Part shown: piece after piece, positions 17,792-27,024 of the stretch
Position numbering within the stretch: position 1 is the first letter of the stretch
How the letters are laid out: each line of letters opens with the position of its first letter
Assembly: GCA_963800285.1 (NCBI GenBank)
Contig: CAWDAL010000029.1
Span: 62,001 to 126,000, forward strand
DNA length: 64,000 nucleotides
Direction: 5' to 3'
From: DASUPK01 sp963800285
Lineage (GTDB): Bacteria; Actinomycetota; Thermoleophilia; Solirubrobacterales; 70-9
The notes under the pieces: model-generated
Seen by the model: the letters and a program-made list of their open reading frames with translations, nothing else
Told to the model about the DNA's origin: nothing
The model's database searches: none
Translations under genes and position numbers: made by a program

Positions 17792-18666
17792 GCCGGGATG
17801 CCCTCCTTCGTCGCGGACGGCGAGTAACCCTCGGGCCGGCCGTTGCCGGAGACGAATCGGGTCCGCCGAGCGCGCCGCTTGCGCCAGAGATTGGCGAGCA
17901 CCGTGCCCGCCAGGCCGGCACGGTAGGCGGCGTACGGCCAGAGCGCGCTGTCGCGTTCCACCACGCGGATCAGCTCCTGCGAGGCGAGTGTCGAGGCGAA
18001 CGAGGTCGCGGTTCCGGCCGCAAATCCGACGCGAGCTTCGCGCGGCAGGCCGCCGCGACGCATGCGGATCCCCTTGAGGACCGCGGCCCCGACGATGACG
18101 GGCAGCGCGACGGTGCGCGAGAGCATGTTCGAGTGTTGCCGCGTGAACCCCCGCCAGCGCGCCGCCGTCAGGGTCGCGCCGTTCCGCGAGATGCCCGGGG
18201 CGAGCGCGGCGGCCTGGGCGAGCCCGAGGGCGAGGCCGTCCATCGCCGTGGCCCGGCCTCGGTCGCGAACCTGCGGCTTGCGGTCGGCGATCACCATTGC
18301 GGCGGCGCCGGCGAGCAGGCCGAGGGCTGTGGGCAGCGGACCGCCCAGGTACCGCTCGATCGGGCGCTCGAGCGCCACCCCGCAGAGGGCTGGGGGAAGG
18401 AAGGACAGCCCGAGCACCGTCGCCTTGCGGCGGTCGAAGGAGCGCAGCTCCTCGGCGATCACCCGCCGCTGGCCGACGAGCAGGGCCGCAGCGGCGCCGG
18501 CGTGCAGCGCGACCTCGAAGCTCTTCTGCAGCTCGGGATCGCGTCCGTCCGCGTCCCAGCCGGCCAGCCATGGGATCAGGGTGAGATGGGCGGAGCTGGA
18601 GACCGGGAGCAGCTCGGTCGGCCCCTGCACGGCGCCGAGGACGATCGCCCTCGACCGCCTCATCAT
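17788..18666 (-). CDS. uppP: Undecaprenyl-diphosphatase
   Basis: Dephosphorylates undecaprenyl diphosphate so the lipid carrier can be reused for wall and polysaccharide synthesis. The 292-residue membrane protein has the two catalytic signatures of the BacA/UppP family: QGPTELLPVSSSAHL near residue 14, and PGISRNGAT at about 172. The second usually reads PGxSRSGxT, so Asn replaces a Ser here. The ATG at 18666 overlaps the dedA stop. The family is essential-like, and the neighbouring polysaccharide island is a plausible consumer of the recycled carrier. Confidence 0.93.
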
Positions 18667-19313
18667 GAAGCGGGCTGCTCCTCGGCCTCCGCCGGGGGCT
18701 CGCCGCCGGACCGGCGACGCCGGATCAGGAGGTACGCGATCCCGGCAATGGCGGCCAGGACGACGACGTAGTCGAGGAAGGCCAGCTTCTGGTGCCACTC
18801 GTCCCAGCTGTCGCCGACGGCGCGGCCGATCAGCGCGAGGCCAGAGAGCCAGATCACCGAGCCGGCGACCGTGAACGGGATGAAGCGCCGCAGGGGCATC
18901 TCCGCGACGCCCGCGGGCAGCGAGATGAAGGCCCGGACGAGCGGCAGCAGCCTGCCGACGAAGACGGTGATGTCGCCGTGCTTCTGGAACCAGCGGTCCA
19001 CCCAGTCGAGCCGCTTGCGATCGATGTGGATCAGCTTGTTGCGCTCGAGCAGGTCGATTCGGCCGTAGTAGCCGGCCGCGTAGGCGATCAGGCAGCCGAT
19101 CAGCTCCCCGGTCACGCCCGCGACGATCACGCCGAGCAGGGTCAGGTCGCCGTCGCTCACCTTGAATCCGGCGAACAGCATCGTCGCCTCGCTCGGGATC
19201 GGGATGCAGGCGCTGCCGAGCATGGTGAGCACGAAGATGCCGGCATAGCCGACCGCGCCGATGAAATCGGTGCAGAGGTTGACGAGCGGATCGAGGAGGG
19301 CAGCGATAGGCAT
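18663..19313 (-). CDS. DedA/SNARE-associated family membrane protein
   Basis: A 216-residue integral membrane protein of the DedA family, some members of which flip undecaprenyl phosphate across the membrane. Visible motifs are the EATMLFAGFK-type re-entrant loop near residue 41 and the later GRLLPLVRAFISLPAG block, a hallmark of the family. It is the first gene of dedA-uppP-purM. Pairing with UppP fits carrier recycling: UppP makes undecaprenyl phosphate on the outer face and DedA may return it. The ATG at 19313 is preceded by the structured intergenic element. Confidence 0.92.
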   Translation of the reverse strand: MPIAALLDPLVNLCTDFIGAVGYAGIFVLTMLGSACIPIPSEATMLFAGFKVSDGDLTLLGVIVAGVTGELIGCLIAYAAGYYGRIDLLERNKLIHIDRKRLDWVDRWFQKHGDITVFVGRLLPLVRAFISLPAGVAEMPLRRFIPFTVAGSVIWLSGLALIGRAVGDSWDEWHQKLAFLDYVVVLAAIAGIAYLLIRRRRSGGEPPAEAEEQPAS

Positions 19314-19361
19314 GTGATTGGGCGGCGGCGGTCAGCCTGGCCCGCGCGGCGCCACATGTTA

Positions 19362-19526
19362 GGCGGTGTCCCGCCAGGGAGTTCGCACCCCTTGGGCGTC
19401 CCAGGTATCGGCGCTGGATCGGCACCCACCTCCTCGCCGGTAGGGACCTCTACCGGCTTCGTCGGCGGTCACCGCCCAGCTTGATACTGGACCGCCCAAG
19501 GGGCACGCCCCTGACAGGACACCGCC
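19362..19526. ncRNA. Candidate structured RNA or giant rod-like hairpin
   Basis: The stretch of 165 bases folds on itself. The closing stem is perfect: 19362-19371 with 19517-19526, 10 base pairs. Further pairs are 19375-19379 with 19509-19513, an 11-base-pair helix 19388-19398 with 19493-19503, CCAG(G)TATC at 19401-19409 with 19483-19490, GCTGG with CCAGC, and an apical hairpin GCCGGTAG with CTACCGGC around the six-base loop at 19444-19449. It lies between divergent dedA and the epimerase gene, so either strand could be transcribed. I do not recognise it as SRP, RNase P, tmRNA or a known riboswitch. The rod shape recalls 6S RNA, but I see no large central bubble. Confidence 0.55.
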
Positions 19527-19588
19527 AAAGCGGTGGCAGATCGGCTCGCGCGGATCCTCATTTTTCACCGGTTTGAGCCGAGGCGCAC

Positions 19589-19594
19589 TAGACT
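19589..19594 (+). promoter_or_regulatory. Candidate -10 box for nucleotide-sugar dehydratase gene
   Basis: TAGACT fits the TANNNT pattern of actinobacterial -10 boxes. It stands 10 bases before the GTG at 19605, which would give a leaderless or nearly leaderless mRNA. No good -35 box is visible. Confidence 0.4.
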
Positions 19595-19604
19595 CGCTGC
19601 TCGC

Positions 19605-21500
19605 GTGGAGCGGCTCAAGCACCCCGTCTACAGGCATCGCCTGATCCAGCTCGCCGCAGACGCAGTCCTCATCGCGGCCGCCTACTACCTGGCCTTCAGG
19701 TTGCGCTTTCTCGATGCTCCGGGCGGGATCCCCGACCGCTACGAACACATGCTGGTGCACTCCATCGGCTTCGTCGTCGCGGGCCAGCTGATCGTCTTCT
19801 ACGCCTTCGGCCTCTACGAGAAGTGGTGGCGCTACTTCCGCCTGCCGGACATGATCGCCGTGCTGCGCGCCTGCGCGATCTCCACGGCGATCCTGGCGAT
19901 TGCCTTTCTGCTGCTGAAGCCGTTCGACGACCAGATCCCGCGCTCGGTCGTCGTCAGCTACTTCCTGCTCACGGTCTTCGTGGTCGGCGGCGCGAGGCTG
20001 CTCGCCCGCATGCTGCTGGTCGAGCGGATGGCCCGCCGCGAGGTCCGCGGCGCCCGCCGCGTGCTCGTCGTCGGGGCCGGCTCCGGCGGCCAGATGGTGG
20101 TCCGCGAGATGCAGCTCAACCCGAACCTCGGCTCCCGCGCGATCGGCTTCCTGGACGATGACCCGCGCAAGCGCGGCATGCGCCTGCACGGCATCAACGT
20201 GGTCGGCACGACCGAGGAGGTCGGTGCGGTCCTCGACGAGTTCCACCCCGACGAGGTGATCATCGCCATCCCCTCGGCTCCCGGCGAGCTGCGCGGCCGG
20301 GTCGTGACGGCGTGTCGCGAGCGCGACGTCCCCGTGCGGACGCTGCCCACCGTCTTCGAGCTGCTCCGCGGGGGGGTCCAGCTCACCAGGCAGCTGCGCG
20401 AGGTCCAGGTCGAGGACGTCCTCGGCCGCGAGCCGGTGAAGATGGAGCTCGATCGAGTCGGGGCCTATATCCAGGACAAGGTCGTCCTGGTCACGGGGGC
20501 GGGCGGCTCGATCGGCTCCGAGCTGGTCCGTCAGATCGCCCGGGTGCGGCCGAAGCTGCTGGTCATCCTCGATCACGCCGAGGACAACCTCTTCCGGATC
20601 GACCGCGAGATGATCGAGGAGCGGCACTTCACCCGGATCGAGTCCGTGCTCGCCGACTGCAAGGAGGGCGACCGGATGCTCGAGGTGATGCAGCGCTTCA
20701 AGCCCGAGGTCGTCTTCCACGCCGCCGCCTACAAGCACGTTCCGCTGATGGAGGCGAATCCGCTCGAGGCGATCCGCAACAACGCGATGGCGACCAAGGT
20801 CACCGCCGAGACCGCCGTCGCCTCCGGCTGCGAGCGCTTCGTCCTGATCTCGACCGACAAGGCGGTCAACCCACGGACCGTGATGGGCGCCTCCAAGGCG
20901 ATGGCGGAATGGATCGTCGAGGCGGCCGGGCGCAAGCACCCGCAGACGAAGTTCGTCTCGGTCCGCTTCGGGAACGTCCTCGCGTCCTCCGGCAGCGTCG
21001 TGCCGATCTTCCGCAGCCAGATCGAGCGCGGCGGGCCGGTCACGGTGACCGATCCGGAGATGACGCGGTACTTCATGACCATCCCGGAGGCCGTGCAGCT
21101 GGTGATCCGCTCCGGCGACCTGGGCGGCGCGAGCGGCGAGGTCTTCGTCCTCGAGATGGGCGAGCCGGTGAAGATCGTCGACCTCGCCCACAACATGATC
21201 CGGCTCGCCGGCTACGAGCCGGAGGTCGACATCGCCGTCGAGTTCGTGGGTCCACGGCCCGGCGAGAAGCTGCACGAGGAGCTCTTCAACTCCGACGAGC
21301 GGCCGCAGCCGACGGCTTCGGATCGCATAGTTCGCGCCGTGCGCAACGCGCCGCTCGATCCGGAGTGGGTCAACGGCACGCTCGGCCGGCTCGAGACCCT
21401 GATCAGGGAGGGCGACGAGGCCCGCCTGGCCGAGCGGACCGTCGAGCTGGTTTCGAAGCGCCGCGCGACCGAGTTGCCCGTCGACGACCTGACCCACTGA
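19605..21500 (+). CDS. Membrane-bound nucleotide-sugar 4,6-dehydratase (WbpM/PglF/CapD type)
   Basis: Likely converts a UDP-N-acetyl hexosamine to a 4-keto-6-deoxy sugar, the first step toward unusual surface sugars. There are four N-terminal membrane segments, then a small NAD-binding-like domain (VLVVGAGSGGQMV), and the catalytic short-chain-dehydrogenase domain with TGAGGSIGSELVRQI and STDKAVNPRTVMGASK. As in this family, the usual Tyr of YxxxK is replaced (MGASK). I chose the GTG at 19605 because a -10-like box lies just before it; an earlier GTG at 19533 would extend into the structured intergenic region. It opens the polysaccharide island. Confidence 0.88.
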   Translation: MERLKHPVYRHRLIQLAADAVLIAAAYYLAFRLRFLDAPGGIPDRYEHMLVHSIGFVVAGQLIVFYAFGLYEKWWRYFRLPDMIAVLRACAISTAILAIAFLLLKPFDDQIPRSVVVSYFLLTVFVVGGARLLARMLLVERMARREVRGARRVLVVGAGSGGQMVVREMQLNPNLGSRAIGFLDDDPRKRGMRLHGINVVGTTEEVGAVLDEFHPDEVIIAIPSAPGELRGRVVTACRERDVPVRTLPTVFELLRGGVQLTRQLREVQVEDVLGREPVKMELDRVGAYIQDKVVLVTGAGGSIGSELVRQIARVRPKLLVILDHAEDNLFRIDREMIEERHFTRIESVLADCKEGDRMLEVMQRFKPEVVFHAAAYKHVPLMEANPLEAIRNNAMATKVTAETAVASGCERFVLISTDKAVNPRTVMGASKAMAEWIVEAAGRKHPQTKFVSVRFGNVLASSGSVVPIFRSQIERGGPVTVTDPEMTRYFMTIPEAVQLVIRSGDLGGASGEVFVLEMGEPVKIVDLAHNMIRLAGYEPEVDIAVEFVGPRPGEKLHEELFNSDERPQPTASDRIVRAVRNAPLDPEWVNGTLGRLETLIREGDEARLAERTVELVSKRRATELPVDDLTH

Positions 21501-21503
21501 TCA

Positions 21504-21530
21504 ACGGGCCGCGCTGGCGCGCGCCCTCGC
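21504..21530 (-). repeat. Palindromic element copy B
   Basis: Matches 25 of 27 bases of copy A, on the opposite strand. Its loop is GCCA and the bulge base is G instead of A. It starts three bases after the stop codon of the dehydratase gene. Confidence 0.75.
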
Positions 21531-21564
21531 ACCGACAAGCTCCCTAACATCCCGCGCCGCGGCC

Positions 21565-22413
21565 ATGAGCAGTCTCCTCAAGGAAGTCGGAGCAGTCGCG
21601 GGCCTCGCCTCGTTCCTGGGGCTGGCCCTGCTCTCCCTGCTCTACTTCGCACAGGCGCGCGATGTACGCCGCCTGCGCGACCAGGCCAGCTTCCTGGTTG
21701 AGGGTGGCGCGGAGGACGGCGAAACGATCGCACCCGCCGAGCGGACCGCTACCGCCGTGGCCTCCACCACGAAGGAGCCGGAGAAGGCCGCCGCCGCGGC
21801 CGCCGCAACGGCACCGAACGAGGCCGAGGCCTTCAGGCGAGCCGAGCTCGCCAGGCAGGCGGCCGAGCGCCGGCAGCGATTCGAGCACCGCCGGCGCCAG
21901 CCGGGGAACGGGCGTGAGCGGCCGGGCTGGATGTCTGAGCCGCTCTCCCTCGCGGTGATCGTGATCGGCGCGATCCTCCTGGTCGCCGGCGCCGTCTTCG
22001 GCGTCACACAGCTCACCGGCGGGTCCTCGGACTCGAACACTGCCGGCAGCGCCAAGAAGGGCAAGGGGCCGTGCCCGCCGAGCCAGACCAAGGTCGCCGT
22101 CCTAAACGGGACCGCCACACCCGGCCTCGCGGCCGGATCCGCGGCTCCGCTTAAGCAGCACAACTACAGGGTCGGTCCGGTCGGCAATACCACGACCCCG
22201 TTCACGACGAGCGTCGTCATGTTCGACCCGACCAACGGCCAGCAGTGCGCCCCGATCATCGGTCAGATCGTCGGCATCGAGAAGACGCAGCCGATGAACA
22301 ACGAGGTGCGCACGGCCGCGGAGGGAGACCCGGTGGCCGTGGTTCTGGGAGACGACAAGGCCGGTACGTCGAGCACCACTGGGGTCACCGACACGACCGG
22401 CTCAGGAATCTGA
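21565..22413 (+). CDS. Membrane protein with LytR C-terminal-like domain
   Basis: A 282-residue protein with a first membrane segment near 10-28, an Ala/Arg/Glu-rich cytoplasmic linker, a second segment at about 130-150, and a C-terminal domain opening with VAVLNGTATPGLA, the signature of the LytR_C (cell-envelope attenuator C-terminal) domain. That domain often follows LytR-CpsA-Psr ligases that attach polysaccharides to peptidoglycan, but the ligase domain itself is absent here. In a polysaccharide island it may be a helper or sensor in attachment; this is inference. A TAACAT box lies 14 bases before the ATG. Confidence 0.8.
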   Translation: MSSLLKEVGAVAGLASFLGLALLSLLYFAQARDVRRLRDQASFLVEGGAEDGETIAPAERTATAVASTTKEPEKAAAAAAATAPNEAEAFRRAELARQAAERRQRFEHRRRQPGNGRERPGWMSEPLSLAVIVIGAILLVAGAVFGVTQLTGGSSDSNTAGSAKKGKGPCPPSQTKVAVLNGTATPGLAAGSAAPLKQHNYRVGPVGNTTTPFTTSVVMFDPTNGQQCAPIIGQIVGIEKTQPMNNEVRTAAEGDPVAVVLGDDKAGTSSTTGVTDTTGSGI

Positions 22414-22438
22414 GCCAACCACCCGGCCCGGTCGCCCT

Positions 22439-22885
22439 GTGAGCGAGCGCAGCCGATCGGCCGTTGTGATCTCGACCCTGGTGGTGTCGCTCCTGCTCGC
22501 CGCCACCGCCGCGGCGATCGTGGTCACGCAGCACGTCCGCGATGAGGGGCCGGTCGTCAGCTCGACCCGCATCAAGACTCGCCATGACGGCGGCTATCGG
22601 GTCTGCTTCCAGCTGACCCGCGACGACACGGTCCAGGTGGCGGTGGTCGACGCGTCCGATCAGGTGGTCCGCGTCCTGGCGCAGGCGGCGCACCTGACGG
22701 GCAGCGACAGCGCACCCGACACCCCGAAGGCGGGGGCCCATTGCTTCGACTGGAACGGGACCAATGCCGCCGGACAGCCGGTGCCGCCGGGCGTCTACCG
22801 GATGCGACTCGACTTCCAGCGGCTCGATCGGGTTCTGATCCCGGGCGAGCACAAGACAATCGCCGCGCAGGGGCCGCCGTCGTGA
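22439..22885 (+). CDS. Exported FlgD-Ig-like domain protein
   Basis: A 148-residue protein with an N-terminal membrane anchor (about 8-30) and one extracellular beta-sandwich. The pattern YRVCFQLTRDDTVQVAVVD ... FDWNGTNAAGQPVPPGVYRM is typical of FlgD Ig-like domains, which occur as C-terminal modules of secreted enzymes; here it is stand-alone. The GTG start at 22439 follows the LytR_C gene by 25 bases, and its stop overlaps the next gene by 4 bases, so it belongs to the polysaccharide operon. The specific role is unknown. Confidence 0.78.
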   Translation: MSERSRSAVVISTLVVSLLLAATAAAIVVTQHVRDEGPVVSSTRIKTRHDGGYRVCFQLTRDDTVQVAVVDASDQVVRVLAQAAHLTGSDSAPDTPKAGAHCFDWNGTNAAGQPVPPGVYRMRLDFQRLDRVLIPGEHKTIAAQGPPS

Positions 22886-24420
22886 GCGAGACCCTCGAGG
22901 TGATCGGGTGCCTGGCGGCGGCCGGGGCGTTGTCGGTGTCCTTCCTGGCCTCAAACGCCCGCCTCCGGGTTGCCGGCCTGGTCCTGGCGGGAGCGCTGGC
23001 GCTCGCCCTGATCGCCGGTCAGGGGTGGGACGACCTCCGCAATCTCCGCGAGCACCATCTGGAGTTCGGGGGCCTGGTCGTCGCCGGGATCGTCGTACTC
23101 GCGATCGGGGCCGCGGCGATGCTCCGCTGGCCGATCCTGCTGCCCCTGCTGGTGGTGGCGACCCTGCCGTTCCGCGTGCGGCTGCACGTCGCGGGAGGGC
23201 AGGCGGTCAACCTCCTGGTCCCGCTCTACGTCGTGATCGGCTCGGGAGTGCTGTCGACGGCGGTCGCAACCCTGCGCGGCCAGACCCGCCTGCGCAGGCT
23301 GCCCCAGCCACTGGTCCTCGCGCTGGTCCTGGTCGTCTGCCTGTACGCGCTGCAGACGATCTATTCGGAGGACGTCGCGTTCGCCGCGCGCAACATCGGG
23401 TTCTTCCTGATCCCCTTCGCGATCCTCTTCTCCCTGCTGGCGGAGGCGACCTGGGACCGCCGCCTGTTGCGGCTCGCCCTGGGGGTCCTGCTGGCCGAGG
23501 GACTGATCCTCGCGCTGATCGGCATCGGGCAGTTCGCCGACCAGCACATCTTCTGGAACGGCAAGCTGGCTGCCTCCAACGACTTCCACTTCTACTTCCG
23601 GGTCAACTCCCTGTTCTGGGATCCGAACATCTACGGCCGGTATCTGGTGACCGCCATCCTGCTCGCGGCCACCGTTCTGGCCTGGGTGGCGAATCGGCGC
23701 ATGGCGTTCGTGCTCACGGGAGTCGTGGGGATCCTCTTCGCCGGCCTGTTCTTCGCGTTCTCGCAGACGAGCTTCATCGCGCTCTTGATCGGTCTGGCCG
23801 TGCTGGCCGGGCTGCGCTGGAGCGCCCGCTGGGCGATCGTGGCCACCCCGGTGGCCCTGGCGGCGATCGTCGCCGCGGTCCTGTTCGCCGTGGGGGGCTC
23901 CAACGAGTCCACCCGGACCGTCACCGAGGGACACAGCAGCCTGGTCTCGGGCGGGCTCAAGCTCGCCGAGCACCGGCCCCTCTACGGCTACGGCTCGGCC
24001 TCGTTCTCGAAGGCCTTCGCCAGGGAGGAGAACGTCCGGGCCGGGGACACGACCATCTCCCATACGGAGCCGGTCACGGTCGCCGCCGAGCAGGGCGCCA
24101 TCGGCGTGATCGGCTATCTGGTCCTGCTGGCCGCCGCCCTCTGGACGGCCTTCTCCGGGATGCGCGCCATCGCGCCGGGTCTGGGGGCGCCCTTCAGAGC
24201 GCTCGGGGAGGGGGATCGGCTCGAGCTCGCCCCCGCGAGGATCGCCGTCGCCGTCGCCTTCATCGCCCTGCTGGTTCACACGGTCGGCTACGCGGCGTAC
24301 CTCACCGATCCGCTCACCTGGGCGCTCCTCGCGATCGGCGGCGTACTGGCGGCCGAGGTCGGGGCGGGTGAATGGCCCGGCTCATCCTCCGGCGGGTCGG
24401 CGCGTCAGTCTCCGGGATAG
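22882..24420 (+). CDS. O-antigen ligase/polymerase-like membrane protein
   Basis: A 512-residue protein with about twelve membrane segments. It has the Wzy/WaaL arrangement: a large outer loop late in the protein holding the H-R-P-L-Y-G-Y-G-S motif (EHRPLYGYGSASF) and a following H-T-E-P. Such proteins join polysaccharide repeat units or transfer them. The GTG start at 22882 overlaps the previous stop. Position next to a Wzx-like flippase supports a Wzx/Wzy-type export route. Confidence 0.85.
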   Translation: MSETLEVIGCLAAAGALSVSFLASNARLRVAGLVLAGALALALIAGQGWDDLRNLREHHLEFGGLVVAGIVVLAIGAAAMLRWPILLPLLVVATLPFRVRLHVAGGQAVNLLVPLYVVIGSGVLSTAVATLRGQTRLRRLPQPLVLALVLVVCLYALQTIYSEDVAFAARNIGFFLIPFAILFSLLAEATWDRRLLRLALGVLLAEGLILALIGIGQFADQHIFWNGKLAASNDFHFYFRVNSLFWDPNIYGRYLVTAILLAATVLAWVANRRMAFVLTGVVGILFAGLFFAFSQTSFIALLIGLAVLAGLRWSARWAIVATPVALAAIVAAVLFAVGGSNESTRTVTEGHSSLVSGGLKLAEHRPLYGYGSASFSKAFAREENVRAGDTTISHTEPVTVAAEQGAIGVIGYLVLLAAALWTAFSGMRAIAPGLGAPFRALGEGDRLELAPARIAVAVAFIALLVHTVGYAAYLTDPLTWALLAIGGVLAAEVGAGEWPGSSSGGSARQSPG

Positions 24421-24422
24421 CC

Positions 24423-25994
24423 ATGACCGGATACCTCCGCCGCCTGGCGACCACGGGGGCCGCGTACACGGCCTCCAGCGTGATCTCGAAGCTGATCGCG
24501 GTCGCGCTGCTGCCGCTCTATACGCGGTACCTGACCCCGGCCGACTACGGGGCCGCCGAGGTGCTGGTCACGGGCGTGATCGCCGCCAGCATCGTGATCC
24601 GGCTCGGGATCATCGAGGCGCTCCTGCGCTTCTACTACCAGGCCGACGAGGTCCCGGACCAGGTGGTGAAGACGGCGTTCGCGTCGCTCCTCTGGACGAC
24701 GACCATCGGGCTGGCGATCGCCCTTCCCCTCGCCGAGCCGCTCTCTCGGCTCCTGCTCGACCACTCGGATCCCGGTCTGATGCGGATCGCGATCTTCGGG
24801 CTCTGGGTCTTCACGATGTTCGAGTTCCTGACCGCGCTCTTCAGGATCGACGAGCGGGCCAAGGCGTACTTCTTCTTCACCGTCTCCAACGTCCTGGTCA
24901 CGATCCCGGTGACCGTCTGGCTGGTGGTGGGGGAGGGCAAGGGCGCCAGCGGCCTGCTCTGGGGCCAGTACGCGACCGGCGCCGTCTTCCTGGCCGGGCT
25001 GATCGTCGCTCAGCGGCGCCGCCTGGCCCTGGTCCCCGATTTCCCGCTCTGGCGCCGGATGCTCCGCTGGGGCCTGCCGACGATGCCCGCCGAGCTCTCC
25101 CTCTACTCCCTCAACTTCATCGACCGGGTCCTGATCGTCCGCCTCGTCGGCCTCGGCGACGCCGGCCTCTACAGCCTCTCCGTCAAATTCGCGCAGGCAG
25201 TCAACGTCCTCGTCAAGGGCTTCCAGCTCGCCTGGCCGCCGCTCGCCTATTCGATCACCGACGACGACGAGGCCCGCCGCGCTTACGCCGTGATCGTCAC
25301 CTGGTTCGTCTCGGTCACGACCTTCTTCGTGGCGGGGATGTGGCTGTTCTCGCGCTGGATCGTTCGCGTTCTCGCCGCGCCGGAGTTCTTCGACTCCTAC
25401 AAGACGATCGGGCTGATCTCGACCGGGGTGATGCTCTACGCGCTCTATCTCGTCCTTGTGATCATCCTGGGGCGCACGGGCCGGACCGAGTTCAACTTCC
25501 CGGCGACCGGCGCGGGGACCGTGGTCAACATCGGGCTCAACCTGATCCTGCTCCCCTCGATGGGGATCGTCGGCGCGGGCGTCTCGCTGGTGGCCTCGTA
25601 CGCGGTGGTCCTGGTCCTGATGTACGTCTTCACGCAGCGGCTCTTCAGGGTTCCGTACGAGTGGCTGCGCCTGGCGCAGGCGACCGCGCTCGCCGTGGTC
25701 CTGGTGCTCGCCGGCGAGCTGCTGCTGCCGACGAGCGGCTTCTGGGGCCTCGCCGGCCGGACCGTGCTCTGGCTCGCCTATCCGCTGCTGCTCTGGGTCA
25801 CGGGTTTCCTGAACGAGGAGGAGCGCGAGGCCGCCGGCCGCGTCCTCAGCCCGGTGTACGTCAGAGCGGCGCTGGCGAATCTCAGGGAGGCACCCGAGGA
25901 ACCGGCTGAGCCGGAAGCCGCCCATGGGCGGGGGCCGCGTATGACCCGCGAGACGCTCGAAGCCGAGCAGCGCGACGAGGACGCGATCCGCTAG
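24423..25994 (+). CDS. Polysaccharide flippase (Wzx/MATE-like)
   Basis: A 523-residue membrane protein with about fourteen hydrophobic segments and the polysaccharide-synthesis family motif LLPLYTRYLTPADYGAAEV at the first segments. It should flip lipid-linked repeat units across the membrane. The ATG at 24423 stands two bases after the previous stop; an ATG at 24372 inside the previous gene would add 17 residues. The C-terminal 60 residues are charged and cytoplasmic. It converges with the glycosyltransferase at 26000 with only five bases between the stops. Confidence 0.9.
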   Translation: MTGYLRRLATTGAAYTASSVISKLIAVALLPLYTRYLTPADYGAAEVLVTGVIAASIVIRLGIIEALLRFYYQADEVPDQVVKTAFASLLWTTTIGLAIALPLAEPLSRLLLDHSDPGLMRIAIFGLWVFTMFEFLTALFRIDERAKAYFFFTVSNVLVTIPVTVWLVVGEGKGASGLLWGQYATGAVFLAGLIVAQRRRLALVPDFPLWRRMLRWGLPTMPAELSLYSLNFIDRVLIVRLVGLGDAGLYSLSVKFAQAVNVLVKGFQLAWPPLAYSITDDDEARRAYAVIVTWFVSVTTFFVAGMWLFSRWIVRVLAAPEFFDSYKTIGLISTGVMLYALYLVLVIILGRTGRTEFNFPATGAGTVVNIGLNLILLPSMGIVGAGVSLVASYAVVLVLMYVFTQRLFRVPYEWLRLAQATALAVVLVLAGELLLPTSGFWGLAGRTVLWLAYPLLLWVTGFLNEEEREAAGRVLSPVYVRAALANLREAPEEPAEPEAAHGRGPRMTRETLEAEQRDEDAIR

Positions 25995-25999
25995 TCGGC

Positions 26000-27022
26000 T
26001 CAGCCGGCCGCGGCTCGCTGCAGAACGCCGGCCATCACTGCGGCCTGGTGCTTCACGTCGTGCCGACCGGCGGCATCTCGCGCCGCGGGATTCGGCGACG
26101 GCATCTGGCTTGCGCGTCCGAGTGCCGCCGTAAGCGCGCCGGCGTCCTCCGGATCGACCAGGACGCCGGACTCCGGCGTCACGAACTCGGGTGGGCCGCC
26201 CACCCTGGTGGCGATGACGCTCCGCTCCATCGCCATCGCCTCGAGCGTCGCCTGGCCGAAGGGCTCCCGCAGCGACGGCTGGCAGAGGACGTCGCACGCG
26301 GCTACCCATTGGGGTACCTCGGACTGCGCGACCCGGCCCACCAGGGTGACTCCGGCGCGGCCCTCGAGCCCGGATCGAAGCGGCCCGTCGCCGACGAACG
26401 CGAGGCGCCCCTTTCCCAGCGCCGCAAACGCGTCCGCGAGTCGGACGACGTTCTTGCGCTCGATCAGCGAGCCGACGCAGAGGAACCCCGGACCGTCCCC
26501 GTCCCAGCCCAGTGACTGACGCGCTTCGGCGGCCGGCCGCGGGGAGAAGGCGTCCAGGTCCACGCCGCAGTCGGCGATCTCGATCTTCGCCTCGGCCGCC
26601 GGGATCCGCTCGGTGAGCCGGTCGGCGAGCCAGCGAGAGTTGGCGATCACGGCCGAGGAGCGGCGCAGGACCCAGCGCGTCGCGGCGGTGACTCCGGGGA
26701 TCCGGCCCAGGTTGGCGACGTCCTGTCCGTGGGCCATGACCACCAGGGGGACGCCGGCGGCCCGCGCCGCGAGAGCGCCCGCGGCGCCCGACGGGAAGAG
26801 AAAGTGGGTGAAGACGACATTGGGCCGGAAGCGGCGCGCTGCGGCGCGCGATTCGCGCACCAGCCGCAGATACTTCGAGCGGGACCCGCCTCGCTGGCTG
26901 ATCGAGGAGACCTCGACCTCGTGCCCGAGGGCCTCGAGCTCGCGCGTCAGCGGGACCAGGAAGCTGCCCAGGTCGGGTTGCTCCTGGCTCGGCCACATCT
27001 GGGTCACCTCGAGGATCCGCAT
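26000..27022 (-). CDS. Glycosyltransferase family 4
   Basis: A 340-residue GT-B enzyme. The N-terminal half has the acceptor-binding region and the HGQDV motif; the donor-binding half has the CVGSLIERKNV phosphate loop, and EPFGQATLEAMA with the EX7E-type glutamates. The family transfers sugars from nucleotide donors to lipid-linked acceptors in the cytoplasm. The ATG at 27022 is two bases after the stop of the upstream GT2 gene, so the pair is co-transcribed, against the direction of the main island operon. Confidence 0.9.
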   Translation of the reverse strand: MRILEVTQMWPSQEQPDLGSFLVPLTRELEALGHEVEVSSISQRGGSRSKYLRLVRESRAAARRFRPNVVFTHFLFPSGAAGALAARAAGVPLVVMAHGQDVANLGRIPGVTAATRWVLRRSSAVIANSRWLADRLTERIPAAEAKIEIADCGVDLDAFSPRPAAEARQSLGWDGDGPGFLCVGSLIERKNVVRLADAFAALGKGRLAFVGDGPLRSGLEGRAGVTLVGRVAQSEVPQWVAACDVLCQPSLREPFGQATLEAMAMERSVIATRVGGPPEFVTPESGVLVDPEDAGALTAALGRASQMPSPNPAARDAAGRHDVKHQAAVMAGVLQRAAAG

Positions 27023-27024
27023 GG

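Noticed and set aside
19362..19526. Identification of the rod-like element as 6S RNA or a known riboswitch.
   Set aside because: A TTCGCA stretch and the rod shape recall 6S RNA, but no large central bubble is seen, and no riboswitch consensus I know fits either strand.
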